This document shows positions 26,163-34,396 of a stretch of DNA of 64,000 bases, piece after piece. This DNA comes from JBGAHD01 sp044226395. GTDB lineage: Bacteria; Pseudomonadota; Gammaproteobacteria; Xanthomonadales; Ahniellaceae. Below the pieces are notes generated by a model. It did not search any database, had not been told where the DNA came from, and was given only the letters and a program-made list of their open reading frames with translations. Position 1 is the first letter of the stretch. Each line of letters opens with the position of its first letter. The translations under genes and the position numbers were made by a program. The stretch covers positions 558,001 to 622,000 of the forward strand of contig JBGAHD010000002.1 of assembly GCA_044226395.1 (NCBI GenBank), read 5' to 3'.

Positions 26163-28856
26163 ATGGAACGCGTTGCTTACTGCTATCGCTTCGGCACGGC
26201 CGAGTTCGACGAAGCCCGTTTCGAACTGCGCGTGGCCGGCTTGCCGGTCGACGTCGAGCGCCGCGCGCTCGAGGTGCTGGCGTATCTGCTGCGCCACGCC
26301 GGCGAGGTCGTGACCAAGGAAGAACTGCTGCGCGAAGTCTGGGCCGGGCGCGTCACCGTCGAGAAGGTGCTGCCCAACGCCATCAACAAATTGCGCCGCG
26401 CCCTGGGCGAGGCCAATGCCGATCACATTTCGACCCAGGCGCGCATCGGCTATCGCCTCGATGGCGCGATCACGCGCACCGCCGTGGGTCGACAGATCGC
26501 CAGCGAACTGCAGTTCGCCGCCGGCCAAGCCGTGCCGGGTCGCGGCAACTTCGTGCTGATTCGACAACTGGGTCGCACGGCCGGCAGCGAGGTCTGGCTG
26601 GCCGAGCACGCCAAGACGCGCGCGCGCCGCGTGTACAAGTTCGCGCTCGATGGCGAACGCCTGCGCTCGCTCAAGCGCGAGGCGACCTTGATGCGCGTGC
26701 TGCGCGAGAGCCTGGCCGACACCAGTCACTTCGTCGAACTGATCGATTGGAATTTCGAACTTTCGCCGTACTTTCTCGAATGCGAGTTCGGCGGTGATTC
26801 GCTGGCCGAGTGGGCGGGCGAGCATCTGGCCGCGCTCGATACCTCGGCGCGATTGCGCGTGTTTCTGCAGATCGCCGACGCGCTGGCCGCCGCGCATTCG
26901 GTCGGCGTGCTGCACAAGGACCTCAAGCCGGCCAATGTGCTGGTGATGGCCTCGGCCGAAGGGCCGCATCTGCGCCTGACCGATTTCGGCAGCGGTCATC
27001 TGCTCGACCCCGACCAACTCGCGCGCCTGGGCATCACGCGCCTGGGCATGACGGTCGAGGACGGCGACGCGCGGGACGCCACGTCGGGCACGCCGTTGTA
27101 CATCGCGCCGGAGTTGTTCGCGGGTCTTGCGCCGACGGTGCGCAGCGATGTCTTCGCGCTGGGCATTCTGTTGTATCAGCTGTTGTCGGGCCGTATCGGC
27201 CAGCCCATGGTCTCGGGCTGGGAAGCCGACATCGCCGATCCGCTGTTGCGCGAGGATCTGGAACTCGCCACCGAAGGCAATCCCGAGCGCCGCTTGTCGA
27301 GCGCGGCCTTGCTGGCCGAGCGGCTGCGTCGCCTCGATACGCGCCGCGCCGAAGCGCGCGAACGCGACGCGGCGCGCGAAGCCGCGCGTCAGGCGCAAGC
27401 CACGCTGGCGCGCGCGCAGGCGCGACGACCGATCTTCCTCGCCCTGTTCGCCGTGGTGCTGGCCGGTGCCTTGATCGCGGGCTGGTTGGCGCGACAAGCC
27501 GTGCTCGCGCGCAACGCCGCGCGCGATGAACTGGGCCGCGCCACCGCGCTCGGTCGTTTTCTGGATGAGGATTTGATTGGTCGCTCCAACCCCTTGGTCT
27601 CGGCCAAGGGCCCGGACACGACATTGCGCGAAGCGCTGCTGGCCGCGCGCGATCGCGTGACGCCGCGCTTCGGCGCGCGACCCGATGCCGAGGCCACGGT
27701 GCGCGCCAGCCTCGCGCAGTTGTTCAATGCGATCGATTTGTTCCCCGAGGCCGAAGCTGAAGCCCGTCGCGCGCTGGCGCTGCAGGAAGGCCTCGGTGGT
27801 CCAAGCAGCGGCGCCGCGCTGCAAGCGCGCGCGGTGCTGGTGCGCGTGCTCAGTCGTCAGGGCCGCGGCGATGAGGCGACGCGTGAGTTCGAGGCGCTGG
27901 AGAAGTACACCGCCGCGACGAACGATCCCCTAGGCGCGCGCCGATTGGCCGCGGCGCAAGGCACCTTGATGATCAATCGCGGCGAGTTCGCGCAAGCCAT
28001 CGCGCCCTTGCGCGCCGCGATCGCGGGTTATGACGCGCACGATCCCGCCGATGCCGCGCAACGCGACGCGACGCGTTTGGATCTGATCACCGCGCTGACG
28101 CTCGCCGGTCAAGACGAACAAGCGCGCGCCGAAGGCGCGGCGTTGATCGCCGAAGTCGAAAGACGCGGCGGCGATGGCGACTTGATGATCGCGCTCGCGC
28201 GCGTGGCCCTGGCGCGCGCGCAGGGCGAGGATCATGCCGCCGCCGAAAGTTTGTTGCTGTCGGCCGAGCCCGTGATCGTCGCGCGCCTGGGCGACAATCA
28301 CACGCGCCATCTGCAATTGCTGGGCGAGTTGCTCGGCGTGGCCTTCCGTCGCGGCGACTGGCCGCGCGCCACGATCTACGCCGAGCAAGTGCACACGCGC
28401 CTGCGCGACAAGTTCGGCGACGCGCATCCGCTGACCTTCGTCTCGCTCACCAACTGGGCACGCACGCTCGACGAGGCCGGTCGGCCACTCGAGGCGCTCG
28501 ACAAGCTGCGCGAAAGCCACGCGCGCCTGAGCGAAATCGCCGGCCCGCGCTCACCGCAGACGCAGGACGCGCAGTTCCTGCTGGCGCAGATCGAACTCGA
28601 ACTCGGCCGCGTCGATCGCGCCGAGCCCTTGATCGCCGGCCTCGACGCGGAACTGCTCGAAAGCGGTCGCGCCACCGGCGTCTGGCCCGGTGCCATCGAT
28701 GGCCTGCGCGGCATGGCGCTCGCGCGTCGCGGCCGCGTCGACGAAGCGCGCGTCGCGCTCGACCGCGCGCTCGAGGCCCTGCACGAAGAGGCCGAGCTCG
28801 ATACGCCGAGCCGCCTCTACGTCATCATCAAGGCCGCGCGCGACGCCCTGCCCTGA
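26163..28856 (+). CDS. Winged-helix / Ser-Thr kinase / TPR membrane signalling fusion
   Basis: A protein of 897 residues. Residues 5-105 are an OmpR/CadC-type winged helix (ALEVLAYLLRHAGEVVTKEELLREVW, then NAINKLRRALGE and IGYRL). Residues 125-385 are a protein kinase: ATP-binding Lys in VYKFA (about 159), catalytic loop HKDLKPANV (D about 253), DFG at 274-276, APE near 316. A transmembrane helix lies near 424-445. The rest is TPR-like helical repeats, predicted periplasmic. So DNA-binding and kinase domains are cytoplasmic and joined to an outside sensor, as in CadC but with a kinase. The first ATG at 26163 is chosen; a TTG lies three codons upstream. Targets unknown. Confidence 0.88.
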   Translation: MERVAYCYRFGTAEFDEARFELRVAGLPVDVERRALEVLAYLLRHAGEVVTKEELLREVWAGRVTVEKVLPNAINKLRRALGEANADHISTQARIGYRLDGAITRTAVGRQIASELQFAAGQAVPGRGNFVLIRQLGRTAGSEVWLAEHAKTRARRVYKFALDGERLRSLKREATLMRVLRESLADTSHFVELIDWNFELSPYFLECEFGGDSLAEWAGEHLAALDTSARLRVFLQIADALAAAHSVGVLHKDLKPANVLVMASAEGPHLRLTDFGSGHLLDPDQLARLGITRLGMTVEDGDARDATSGTPLYIAPELFAGLAPTVRSDVFALGILLYQLLSGRIGQPMVSGWEADIADPLLREDLELATEGNPERRLSSAALLAERLRRLDTRRAEARERDAAREAARQAQATLARAQARRPIFLALFAVVLAGALIAGWLARQAVLARNAARDELGRATALGRFLDEDLIGRSNPLVSAKGPDTTLREALLAARDRVTPRFGARPDAEATVRASLAQLFNAIDLFPEAEAEARRALALQEGLGGPSSGAALQARAVLVRVLSRQGRGDEATREFEALEKYTAATNDPLGARRLAAAQGTLMINRGEFAQAIAPLRAAIAGYDAHDPADAAQRDATRLDLITALTLAGQDEQARAEGAALIAEVERRGGDGDLMIALARVALARAQGEDHAAAESLLLSAEPVIVARLGDNHTRHLQLLGELLGVAFRRGDWPRATIYAEQVHTRLRDKFGDAHPLTFVSLTNWARTLDEAGRPLEALDKLRESHARLSEIAGPRSPQTQDAQFLLAQIELELGRVDRAEPLIAGLDAELLESGRATGVWPGAIDGLRGMALARRGRVDEARVALDRALEALHEEAELDTPSRLYVIIKAARDALP

Positions 28857-28865
28857 GACTGGCGA

Positions 28866-29750
28866 TCACTTCAAGGCCTTGTGCGTGGTGATGTGCGCGG
28901 CCACGCACCACCAGCGACCGTCGCGCTTGACCCAGATGTCGGTGTAACGGTTCACGCCGCGGCGGCCGTCCTTCATCTCGAAGGCATTCTCGGCGTGGAT
29001 CAACGCGACATCGGCGAAGCGACGAATGCGCACGCGATCGACCGGGAACGAGCGAATGTGCTCGGCGAACACGGGCTTGGCGAAATCCACCAGGGCCGCC
29101 GCGCGATCCTGCAGCGAGCCGTCGCTCGACACGACGGTGTAGTCCGGCGCCAGATGCGCGTCGTACCAGGCGACGTCGGCGCGGCGAAAGGCATCGACGT
29201 ACTGCTCGTTGAGTTGCCGCAGCACGTCGATGTCCTCGCCCGTGGGATCTTGCCCCGTCCACGGCGCGTTCGTCGGCGCGATCGCGGTCCGCCGCGCGGC
29301 CGGCACGCCGTCCTTGAGCCCGGTGTTCTGGCCGCTGACCAATCGCCACGCGCGGCCGTTCCAGACATAGACATCGGTGTAGCGCACGCGCGGCGCGCGG
29401 CCGTCGGCCATCAGCGCCTCGAACACGGCCTGCGTGATCGCCACCGGGCCGAACAGCCGCACCTGCACCTGATCGTAGGACGCGCCGGCCATGCGCGAAG
29501 GTTCGGCGAAACTCGCCAGGAACTCCTCGCGACCCTGCCACGCGCCATCGCCGGCGGTGCGCACGAAATCGCGATCGATCAACTCGGCCATGAAGTCGTG
29601 ACCGTCATCGATGAAGGCATCGACGAAGCGGTGATTGAGCGCGCGCAACTGCGCGACCGCGACATCGGGTGGCGGCGGTGGCGCGGCGGCGGCGCCGAAA
29701 CTCATCAGGGTCGACAGCAGCAGCGCTTGACGCCAGGGACGGATGGACAT
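28866..29750 (-). CDS. Secreted protein with two tandem NTF2/SnoaL-like (DUF4440) domains
   Basis: A protein of 294 residues with a leader ending FGAAAAP. Two NTF2-like domains follow: residues 30-145 (LNHRFVDAFIDDGHDFMAELIDRDFV to YTDVYVWNGRAWRLV) and 170-290 (LNEQYVDAFRRADVAWYDAHLAPDYTVV to YTDIWVKRDGRWWCVAAH). The cone-shaped fold usually binds small hydrophobic molecules or acts as a weak hydrolase or isomerase. It is transcribed from a strong promoter carrying two operators for the divergent TetR regulator, so its expression is probably ligand-induced. Confidence 0.85.
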   Translation of the reverse strand: MSIRPWRQALLLSTLMSFGAAAAPPPPPDVAVAQLRALNHRFVDAFIDDGHDFMAELIDRDFVRTAGDGAWQGREEFLASFAEPSRMAGASYDQVQVRLFGPVAITQAVFEALMADGRAPRVRYTDVYVWNGRAWRLVSGQNTGLKDGVPAARRTAIAPTNAPWTGQDPTGEDIDVLRQLNEQYVDAFRRADVAWYDAHLAPDYTVVSSDGSLQDRAAALVDFAKPVFAEHIRSFPVDRVRIRRFADVALIHAENAFEMKDGRRGVNRYTDIWVKRDGRWWCVAAHITTHKALK

Positions 29751-29778
29751 GGTCGGGCCTCGTCGGGTCGTAATTGAA

Positions 29779-29792
29779 TGAGCATGTACTCA
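29779..29792. promoter_or_regulatory. TetR operator copy 1 (TGAGCATGTACTCA)
   Basis: A 14-bp near-palindrome in the leader of the minus-strand gene. Its centre is 15 bp from operator 2. It shares TGAGC and the outer CTCA with the other two copies. Confidence 0.7.
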
Positions 29793-29793
29793 G

Positions 29794-29807
29794 TGAGCGT
29801 ACGCTCA
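29794..29807. promoter_or_regulatory. TetR operator copy 2 (TGAGCGTACGCTCA)
   Basis: A perfect 14-bp palindrome abutting the -10 element of the minus-strand promoter, so binding would block initiation. Confidence 0.75.
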
Positions 29808-29834
29808 TTATATGGAATGACCCGCCGCTTGCAA
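29807..29834 (-). promoter_or_regulatory. Sigma-70 promoter for the tandem NTF2-like gene
   Basis: On the minus strand, TTGCAA (29834-29829), a 16-bp spacer and a consensus TATAAT (29812-29807), about 57 bp before the start codon. Operator 2 begins at the last base of the -10. Confidence 0.7.
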
Positions 29835-29931
29835 GCCCGCTTATCCAGCGTCACGCCCTCAGGGGTCCCGAACCGCATACAAAGCATTGATTGGCAATCG
29901 ATTAGCGCCTTCGCCCGGGCAATCGATATAC

Positions 29932-29945
29932 TGAGCACGCACTCA
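29932..29945. promoter_or_regulatory. TetR operator copy 3 (TGAGCACGCACTCA) at the regulator's own promoter
   Basis: Matches the outer TGAG/CTCA of the other operators. It overlaps TATACT (29927-29932), a likely -10 for the tetR gene starting at 29962. This implies autorepression. Confidence 0.6.
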
Positions 29946-29961
29946 TCGAACCGACCCACCC

Positions 29962-30561
29962 ATGAGCACCCGCAAAGCCCCGCGCAGCCGCGCCGAACAA
30001 CGCGAACAGACCCGTCGACAGCTCGTGCGCGCCGGCCTGCGCGTGGTCGCCAAGCACGGATTCGCCGGCGCCAGCACGGCCGCCGTGGCCAAGGCCACGG
30101 GCAAGGCGCATGGCACGGTGTTCGTGCACTTCCAGACGCGCGATGCGCTGGTGTCCGAACTCGTCGCCGAACTCGGCCGCGCGATCTCGCTGCGCTTAGC
30201 CGCGCTGGAAACGCCCGCGCCCGAACTCGCCGAAGTGCTCGACAGCCACCTCACCGCGCTCGGCGAGCACGAAGCGATCTACGCGCGTCTGTTGTGCGAG
30301 GCCTCGACCTTGCCGCTGTCGGCGCGCGCGCAAGTCTTCGCGCTGCAATCGGGTATCGCCTGGCGCATTCGCGGCGCCTACGAGCGCGCGCGCCAACGCG
30401 GCGCGGCGCGCGCCTTCGACGCCACGGCCCTGGCCAATGTCTGGATCGCGCTGACCAATCATTACTTGATGAACCGCGATCTGTTCGCGCCCGGCGCCAG
30501 CGTGATCGAGCGCTTCGGCGCCGCGCTCAAGCAACAGCTGCTCGCCATCATCGCGCCCTGA
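29962..30561 (+). CDS. TetR/AcrR-family transcriptional regulator
   Basis: A protein of 199 residues. An N-terminal basic arm leads into the helix-turn-helix (residues 15-60: LVRAGLRVVAKHGFAGASTAAVAKATGKAHGTVFVHFQTRDALVSEL). The C-terminal helical domain is ligand-binding. Three 14-bp TGAG..CTCA palindromes lie between it and the divergent NTF2-like gene, one at its own promoter. It is followed 10 bp later by a zinc-ribbon gene, probably co-transcribed. Confidence 0.93.
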   Translation: MSTRKAPRSRAEQREQTRRQLVRAGLRVVAKHGFAGASTAAVAKATGKAHGTVFVHFQTRDALVSELVAELGRAISLRLAALETPAPELAEVLDSHLTALGEHEAIYARLLCEASTLPLSARAQVFALQSGIAWRIRGAYERARQRGAARAFDATALANVWIALTNHYLMNRDLFAPGASVIERFGAALKQQLLAIIAP

Positions 30562-30571
30562 GGAACTCGCC

Positions 30572-30823
30572 ATGAGCACCGAACATTGTCGATCCTGCGG
30601 CTCCTGCGGCTTTCCCATGCGCGCGCCGGATGACTTCGCCGGCAACGATCCCACCGCCGACTACTGCAGCACCTGCGCCGGCGACGACGGCGCGCTCAAA
30701 CCCTTCGACGTGGTGCTGCAGGCCAATGCCGACTACTTCGTGCGCCAACAAGGCATCGACCCGCGCGCCGCGCGCGCCATGGCCGAGGCCTTACTGTTGA
30801 GCATGCCGGCGTGGCGCAAGTGA
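30572..30823 (+). CDS. Small zinc-ribbon protein
   Basis: A protein of 83 residues. Cysteines in HCRSCGSCGFPM and YCSTCAGDDG form a CxxC...CxxC zinc ribbon of the Zn_ribbon_2 type. The C-terminal half is helical. It starts 10 bp after the tetR stop. Function unknown; related proteins sit beside small stress or redox genes. Confidence 0.8.
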   Translation: MSTEHCRSCGSCGFPMRAPDDFAGNDPTADYCSTCAGDDGALKPFDVVLQANADYFVRQQGIDPRAARAMAEALLLSMPAWRK

Positions 30824-30941
30824 ACCGCCCGCGGCGACTGGGACCCAGCAAGCCGTGGGAAAAACCGATGAGCTTCGCGGGCGTGATGTCGGCGGTGATG
30901 ACGAGTTGGCCGACGGCAACTCCGTCGACGGAGGGCGCCGC

Positions 30942-31340
30942 GTGACGCACGCGCTGACCGGCGGGTGCCTGTGCGGCGCAGTGGGTTTTCGCGTCGCCGA
31001 TGCTTTCGACTACGCGCTCCATTGCCATTGCTCGCAATGCCGTCGCGCCACCGGCGCCGCGTACAAACCCTTCGCGGGCATCGCGCGCGCGCATTTCGCC
31101 TTCACTCATGGCGCGGAGCATTTGCTGACTTACGGCGATGCGATCACGCACGACGCGCGTTGTCGCACCTGCGGGTCCCTGCTCTACTCGCAGGTGCGCG
31201 AAGGCACGACCCTGCACATTCCCCTGGGCGTCTTGATCGATACGCCGACGATCCGGCCGAGCGCGCACATCTTCGTGGGCTCGAAGGCCGAGTGGCACGA
31301 GATCACCGACGATTTGCCGCGACACGACGCCTTTCCCTAA
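30942..31340 (+). CDS. GFA (CENP-V/formaldehyde-activating) family protein
   Basis: A protein of 132 residues from a GTG start preceded by GGAGGG. Zinc ligands typical of the family are visible: GGCLCGAV, HCHCSQCRRATG and CRTCGS. The family includes glutathione-dependent formaldehyde-activating enzyme, but most members have no proven activity. Cytoplasmic. Longer upstream reading is rejected because the first conserved strand begins at the GTG. Confidence 0.88.
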   Translation: MTHALTGGCLCGAVGFRVADAFDYALHCHCSQCRRATGAAYKPFAGIARAHFAFTHGAEHLLTYGDAITHDARCRTCGSLLYSQVREGTTLHIPLGVLIDTPTIRPSAHIFVGSKAEWHEITDDLPRHDAFP

Positions 31341-31464
31341 GCGGGTGGACTCGCGCGCGGGCCGAAACCGATAGTCAACGCGGGCAGCGTGCCCTAGGGA
31401 TATCCCCTTCATGCTCGAGGAACATGCGCTACGCGCTGGGGCACGGACACGCCGCGAGAATGCC

Positions 31465-31647
31465 ATGTCGCGCCGCGATTTCAGTCGACTGGCGCTGAGC
31501 GCCGCAGCCTTCGCACTGCTTCCGACGACGGCCTCCGCGGCGGAAAACAGAAGCTTGGTGGCCGACGTGAAGAACCCGGTCGGCACGGCCGACTGCCGAT
31601 CCCGCGCCTCGCAGAACGTGGCGAACGGTAGTCGCTTCGCGAGGTAG
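31465..31647 (+). pseudogene. Orphan twin-arginine leader, probable 5' remnant of an exported protein
   Basis: 60 codons. MSRRDFSRLALSAAAFALLP is a textbook Tat leader with an Ala-x-Ala site (TASAAE). After about 25 more residues the frame stops, with no folded domain. The downstream 225 bp show no continuation in other frames that I can recognise. Either a truncated gene or a short secreted peptide. Confidence 0.5.
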
Positions 31648-31874
31648 CCGGCCACGCCCAAGTGACGCGCCTCCCGCACGTCGGCGGCGCGCGTTGCTGT
31701 GACGCGCTTCCCGACTGCCGGCGCCATGGCGTTCCGACCATGTCTCGTGGCACGAAGTCCCCGTGGAATGCTTTTCGCACGCGCGCGAGGTGATCTTTGT
31801 AAGTTGATTCCCCGCGCCGCTGTGCTTGACTGATGACAGGCATCGACCGCGTCGCGCGCGAAGGAGCAACCGCC

Positions 31875-32216
31875 ATGATGGCTTGGCTGATGGGTTTGAA
31901 GAGCATCGCCCCCGAGGCCCTGCGGCAACGATTGGGCGATCCGCGCCTGGCGGTGTTCGACGTCAACGCCATTCCGAGTTGGCGGCAAGCGCACGTGCCC
32001 GGCGCGCGCCGGCTCGATCACGAGCACTTCACCGCCGCCGATCTGCCCGCCGACAAGCAGACCGAACTCGTGTTCTATTGCTCCAACCCGATGTGCCGCA
32101 AGGCCCCGCTTGCCGCGCGACGCGCCAAGCAGATGGGTTACGAGCACGCGCTGGTGATGTCGGCGGGCATCGCGGGGTGGTTGTCGGCGAAGTTGCCGAC
32201 GGAGGCTGGCGCGTAG
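31875..32216 (+). CDS. Single-domain rhodanese-like protein
   Basis: A protein of 113 residues; AAGGAGC precedes ATGATG at 31875. The rhodanese fold runs throughout: LRQRLGDPRLAVFDVN, WRQAHVPGARRLDHEHF, LVFYCSNPMCRKAPLAAR, YEHALVMSAGIAGWL. The catalytic cysteine is in YCSNPMC. It presumably transfers sulphane sulphur or acts in cysteine redox chemistry in the cytoplasm. It is convergent with the next gene. Confidence 0.88.
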   Translation: MMAWLMGLKSIAPEALRQRLGDPRLAVFDVNAIPSWRQAHVPGARRLDHEHFTAADLPADKQTELVFYCSNPMCRKAPLAARRAKQMGYEHALVMSAGIAGWLSAKLPTEAGA

Positions 32217-32224
32217 CAGTAGCG

Positions 32225-32246
32225 ACGCGCGTCAGGCGACGCGCGT
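32225..32246. terminator. Hairpin at convergent gene ends
   Basis: Perfect 9-bp arms ACGCGCGTC and GACGCGCGT with a 4-nt loop, overlapping the last codons of the minus-strand gene. Confidence 0.45.
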
Positions 32247-33326
32247 GAACTCACCAACCCAATTCGTTTCCCAAGTGCCGCCCTGATTGAGCGAATGCGC
32301 GTGCTCGCAACGCGCGTGATCGGCGTCGAGTCGCCACCACGTGGCGCGCAGCGGCACGGGCTTGCCGTCGAAGGTGGTCTCGCCCAGGAGCACGGCGATG
32401 CCGTTGTCGAAGGCGCCACGAAGCGGTTCGACGAAGCGCGTGGGGTCGCTGCCGTCGAGCCACCAGCTGCGCCACTGACGGCTTTGCGCGTCGTGATTGC
32501 ACAGGCTGACGCCGCGCACCGTGCCGCCGGGCATGTTCAGCACGTGATCGCCCACGTGCGCGTGACCACCGAGCACGGGCCAGTGTTTCAAGGTGCCGTC
32601 GAAGGTTTCCCATGCGGTGGCGCCGGCACGCATGGGCTTGCGACGATGTTGCGCGCGCCATTCGCCGTCGAGGAAACGCCAGTCGTTGGGCGCGTCAGAC
32701 AAGCGTGGCAAGGACCCGGTGGTGGTGGCGGCGCGCGTGAAGGTATTGCGCCAGTTCACTTCCCATGTCTTGCCATGGTCGAGTGAGAAGGCCTGCTCCC
32801 ACAAGGGATGCAGCCCATGCACGTCACGCCACAGAAAGCGCACCAGGATCGGCTGGCCGCGCCAGGTGTCGTCGCCGTAGAACAGGCCCGAGTCGCCATC
32901 GAATCGACCGTGCACGGGCGGATCGATGCGCGTCGGGTCGCGGCTGTCGACCCACCAGATCAACCACTGCGCGGTCGCCGGGTCGTAGGCGCGAATCGCG
33001 AGGCCGCGATAGTCGCCCGCGGGCAGCGCGATGAAGGTGTCAGCGATATTGCCCAGGCCATCGAGCGTGTGCCAGAAGACGCTTTTGCCGCCGAACTCTT
33101 CCCAGCGCGTGTCGCCGACGAGCCGTTCCTTCAGGCGCCGATGCGCCACGTCGAAGTCGCCCGCGAGCCAATCCCAATCGCGCGCGTGCGTGGCGAGATC
33201 GCCGGCGCTCTTGGCCGTGGCGCGTGACGACGCGGCGGCGCGCGCTATCTCGGTGCCGCCCAGCAGGGCGACGCCGCCCATCGAAGCGAGGGAAGCCAGC
33301 AAGTGACGACGGGTGAATCCAGCCAT
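32232..33326 (-). CDS. Tat-exported protein with two tandem DUF1579-like domains
   Basis: A protein of 364 residues. A Tat leader (FTRRHLLASLASMGGVALL) is followed by two related domains, about 45-205 and 210-362. Each opens with a WxxLxGxW-like start (DWDWLAGDFDVAHRR; DWRFLDGEWRAQHRR). Each repeats W.TFDG or FWHTLDGLG, WW.DS.DPTR or WWLDGSDPTR, then LFYGDDTWRGQP or VLLGETTFDGKP, and W....F. The lipocalin-like DUF1579 family is a probable match. It is divergent from a LysR regulator, its probable controller. Confidence 0.75.
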   Translation of the reverse strand: MAGFTRRHLLASLASMGGVALLGGTEIARAAASSRATAKSAGDLATHARDWDWLAGDFDVAHRRLKERLVGDTRWEEFGGKSVFWHTLDGLGNIADTFIALPAGDYRGLAIRAYDPATAQWLIWWVDSRDPTRIDPPVHGRFDGDSGLFYGDDTWRGQPILVRFLWRDVHGLHPLWEQAFSLDHGKTWEVNWRNTFTRAATTTGSLPRLSDAPNDWRFLDGEWRAQHRRKPMRAGATAWETFDGTLKHWPVLGGHAHVGDHVLNMPGGTVRGVSLCNHDAQSRQWRSWWLDGSDPTRFVEPLRGAFDNGIAVLLGETTFDGKPVPLRATWWRLDADHARCEHAHSLNQGGTWETNWVGEFTRVA

Positions 33327-33426
33327 GGTCGAACGACTCCGCGCGAGAAACGAAAGTGGCCCTCACTTCGCCAGAGCCAGCGGCCCTTGACCACCTGAAA
33401 TCGCGCGCGCAGGCTAAACCAGACTT

Positions 33427-34365
33427 ATGCTCGCCGATGCACGACTGCCCTCGCTCGTGTCGATCCGCGCCTTCGAAGCGGCGGCGCGGCTCGGCGGTTT
33501 CGCGCAGGCGGCGAGCGAGCTCGACACGACGGCGGCCTCGGTCAGTTATCACGTGCGGAGGCTCGAGCAGCATCTGGGCTTCGCGCTGTTCGTGCGCTAT
33601 GCCCAGCGCGTGAGTCTGACGCCCGCGGGCGCGACGATCGCGGCCGAAGCCACGCGGACATTCGCCGCCTTGCGCGCGAGCTTCACGCGCGCGCGTCAGG
33701 TCGAGGAATCGCGGCTGTCGATCACGACCTTGCCAACCTTCGGCACCAGTTGGTTGATTCCGCGCTTGGGGCGCTTTCGCGCGCGTCATGCCGATTTGTC
33801 GGTCGAGCTCGATCTTTCGGCCGAAGCGCAGGAACTCGGCGATGGTCGCTTCGACGCGGCGATTCGCAATGGTCACGGTCAGTGGCCGGGCTTGCGCACG
33901 GTGGACTTGCTGCCCAGCGTGTTCATGCCTTTGTGCGCGCCGGCCTTGTTGCCGGCGATGGCGCGCCTGGATGATCCGACGCGCGCGCTCGATGTGCCCT
34001 TGCTCGGACGAAGCGATTGGTGGCAGCTGTGGTACCGCGCGCGCGGCTTCGCGCAGGGGCCCGATCCCGCGCGCTTCGGCATGCGGCTGGCGACGGAACA
34101 TTTGGATGTGACCGCGGCGCTGGCGGGTCAAGGCGTGGCCATCGCTTCGCCGATTCTGTTTCGCGACGAAATCGACGCGGGTCGTCTGGTGCCCGCGCAT
34201 GACGCGGTGGCCAGCGATGGTCGTCGTTTCTGGCTGACCTATCCGCCGGCGCGACAGCGCGGGCGCAAGCTCACGGCGTTTCGCGAATGGCTGTGCGACG
34301 AGGCCTCGCGCGCGCACACGCGGGGCGCCGATTTCATTCGGCGCGCGGTGATCGTCGCGCCGTAA
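33427..34365 (+). CDS. LysR-family transcriptional regulator (GcvA-like)
   Basis: A protein of 312 residues. The N-terminal winged helix (residues 8-67: SIRAFEAAARLGGFAQAASELDTTAASVSYHVRRLEQHLGFALF) is followed by the effector domain (about 95-300, SRLSITTLPTFGTSWLIPRLGRF). It is divergent from the Tat-exported DUF1579-like gene across 100 bp, the usual LysR-target layout. Effector unknown. Confidence 0.93.
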   Translation: MLADARLPSLVSIRAFEAAARLGGFAQAASELDTTAASVSYHVRRLEQHLGFALFVRYAQRVSLTPAGATIAAEATRTFAALRASFTRARQVEESRLSITTLPTFGTSWLIPRLGRFRARHADLSVELDLSAEAQELGDGRFDAAIRNGHGQWPGLRTVDLLPSVFMPLCAPALLPAMARLDDPTRALDVPLLGRSDWWQLWYRARGFAQGPDPARFGMRLATEHLDVTAALAGQGVAIASPILFRDEIDAGRLVPAHDAVASDGRRFWLTYPPARQRGRKLTAFREWLCDEASRAHTRGADFIRRAVIVAP

Positions 34366-34396
34366 CGCGCGACGATCGCAAGGCCGCGCGCGGATG

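Noticed and set aside
25878..27824. Long minus-strand open frame opposite the winged-helix kinase
   Set aside because: Low-complexity antisense shadow; the opposite strand has intact kinase motifs.
30696..32147. 483-codon minus-strand frame over the GFA and rhodanese genes
   Set aside because: The plus strand carries GFA and rhodanese signatures; the minus product has none.
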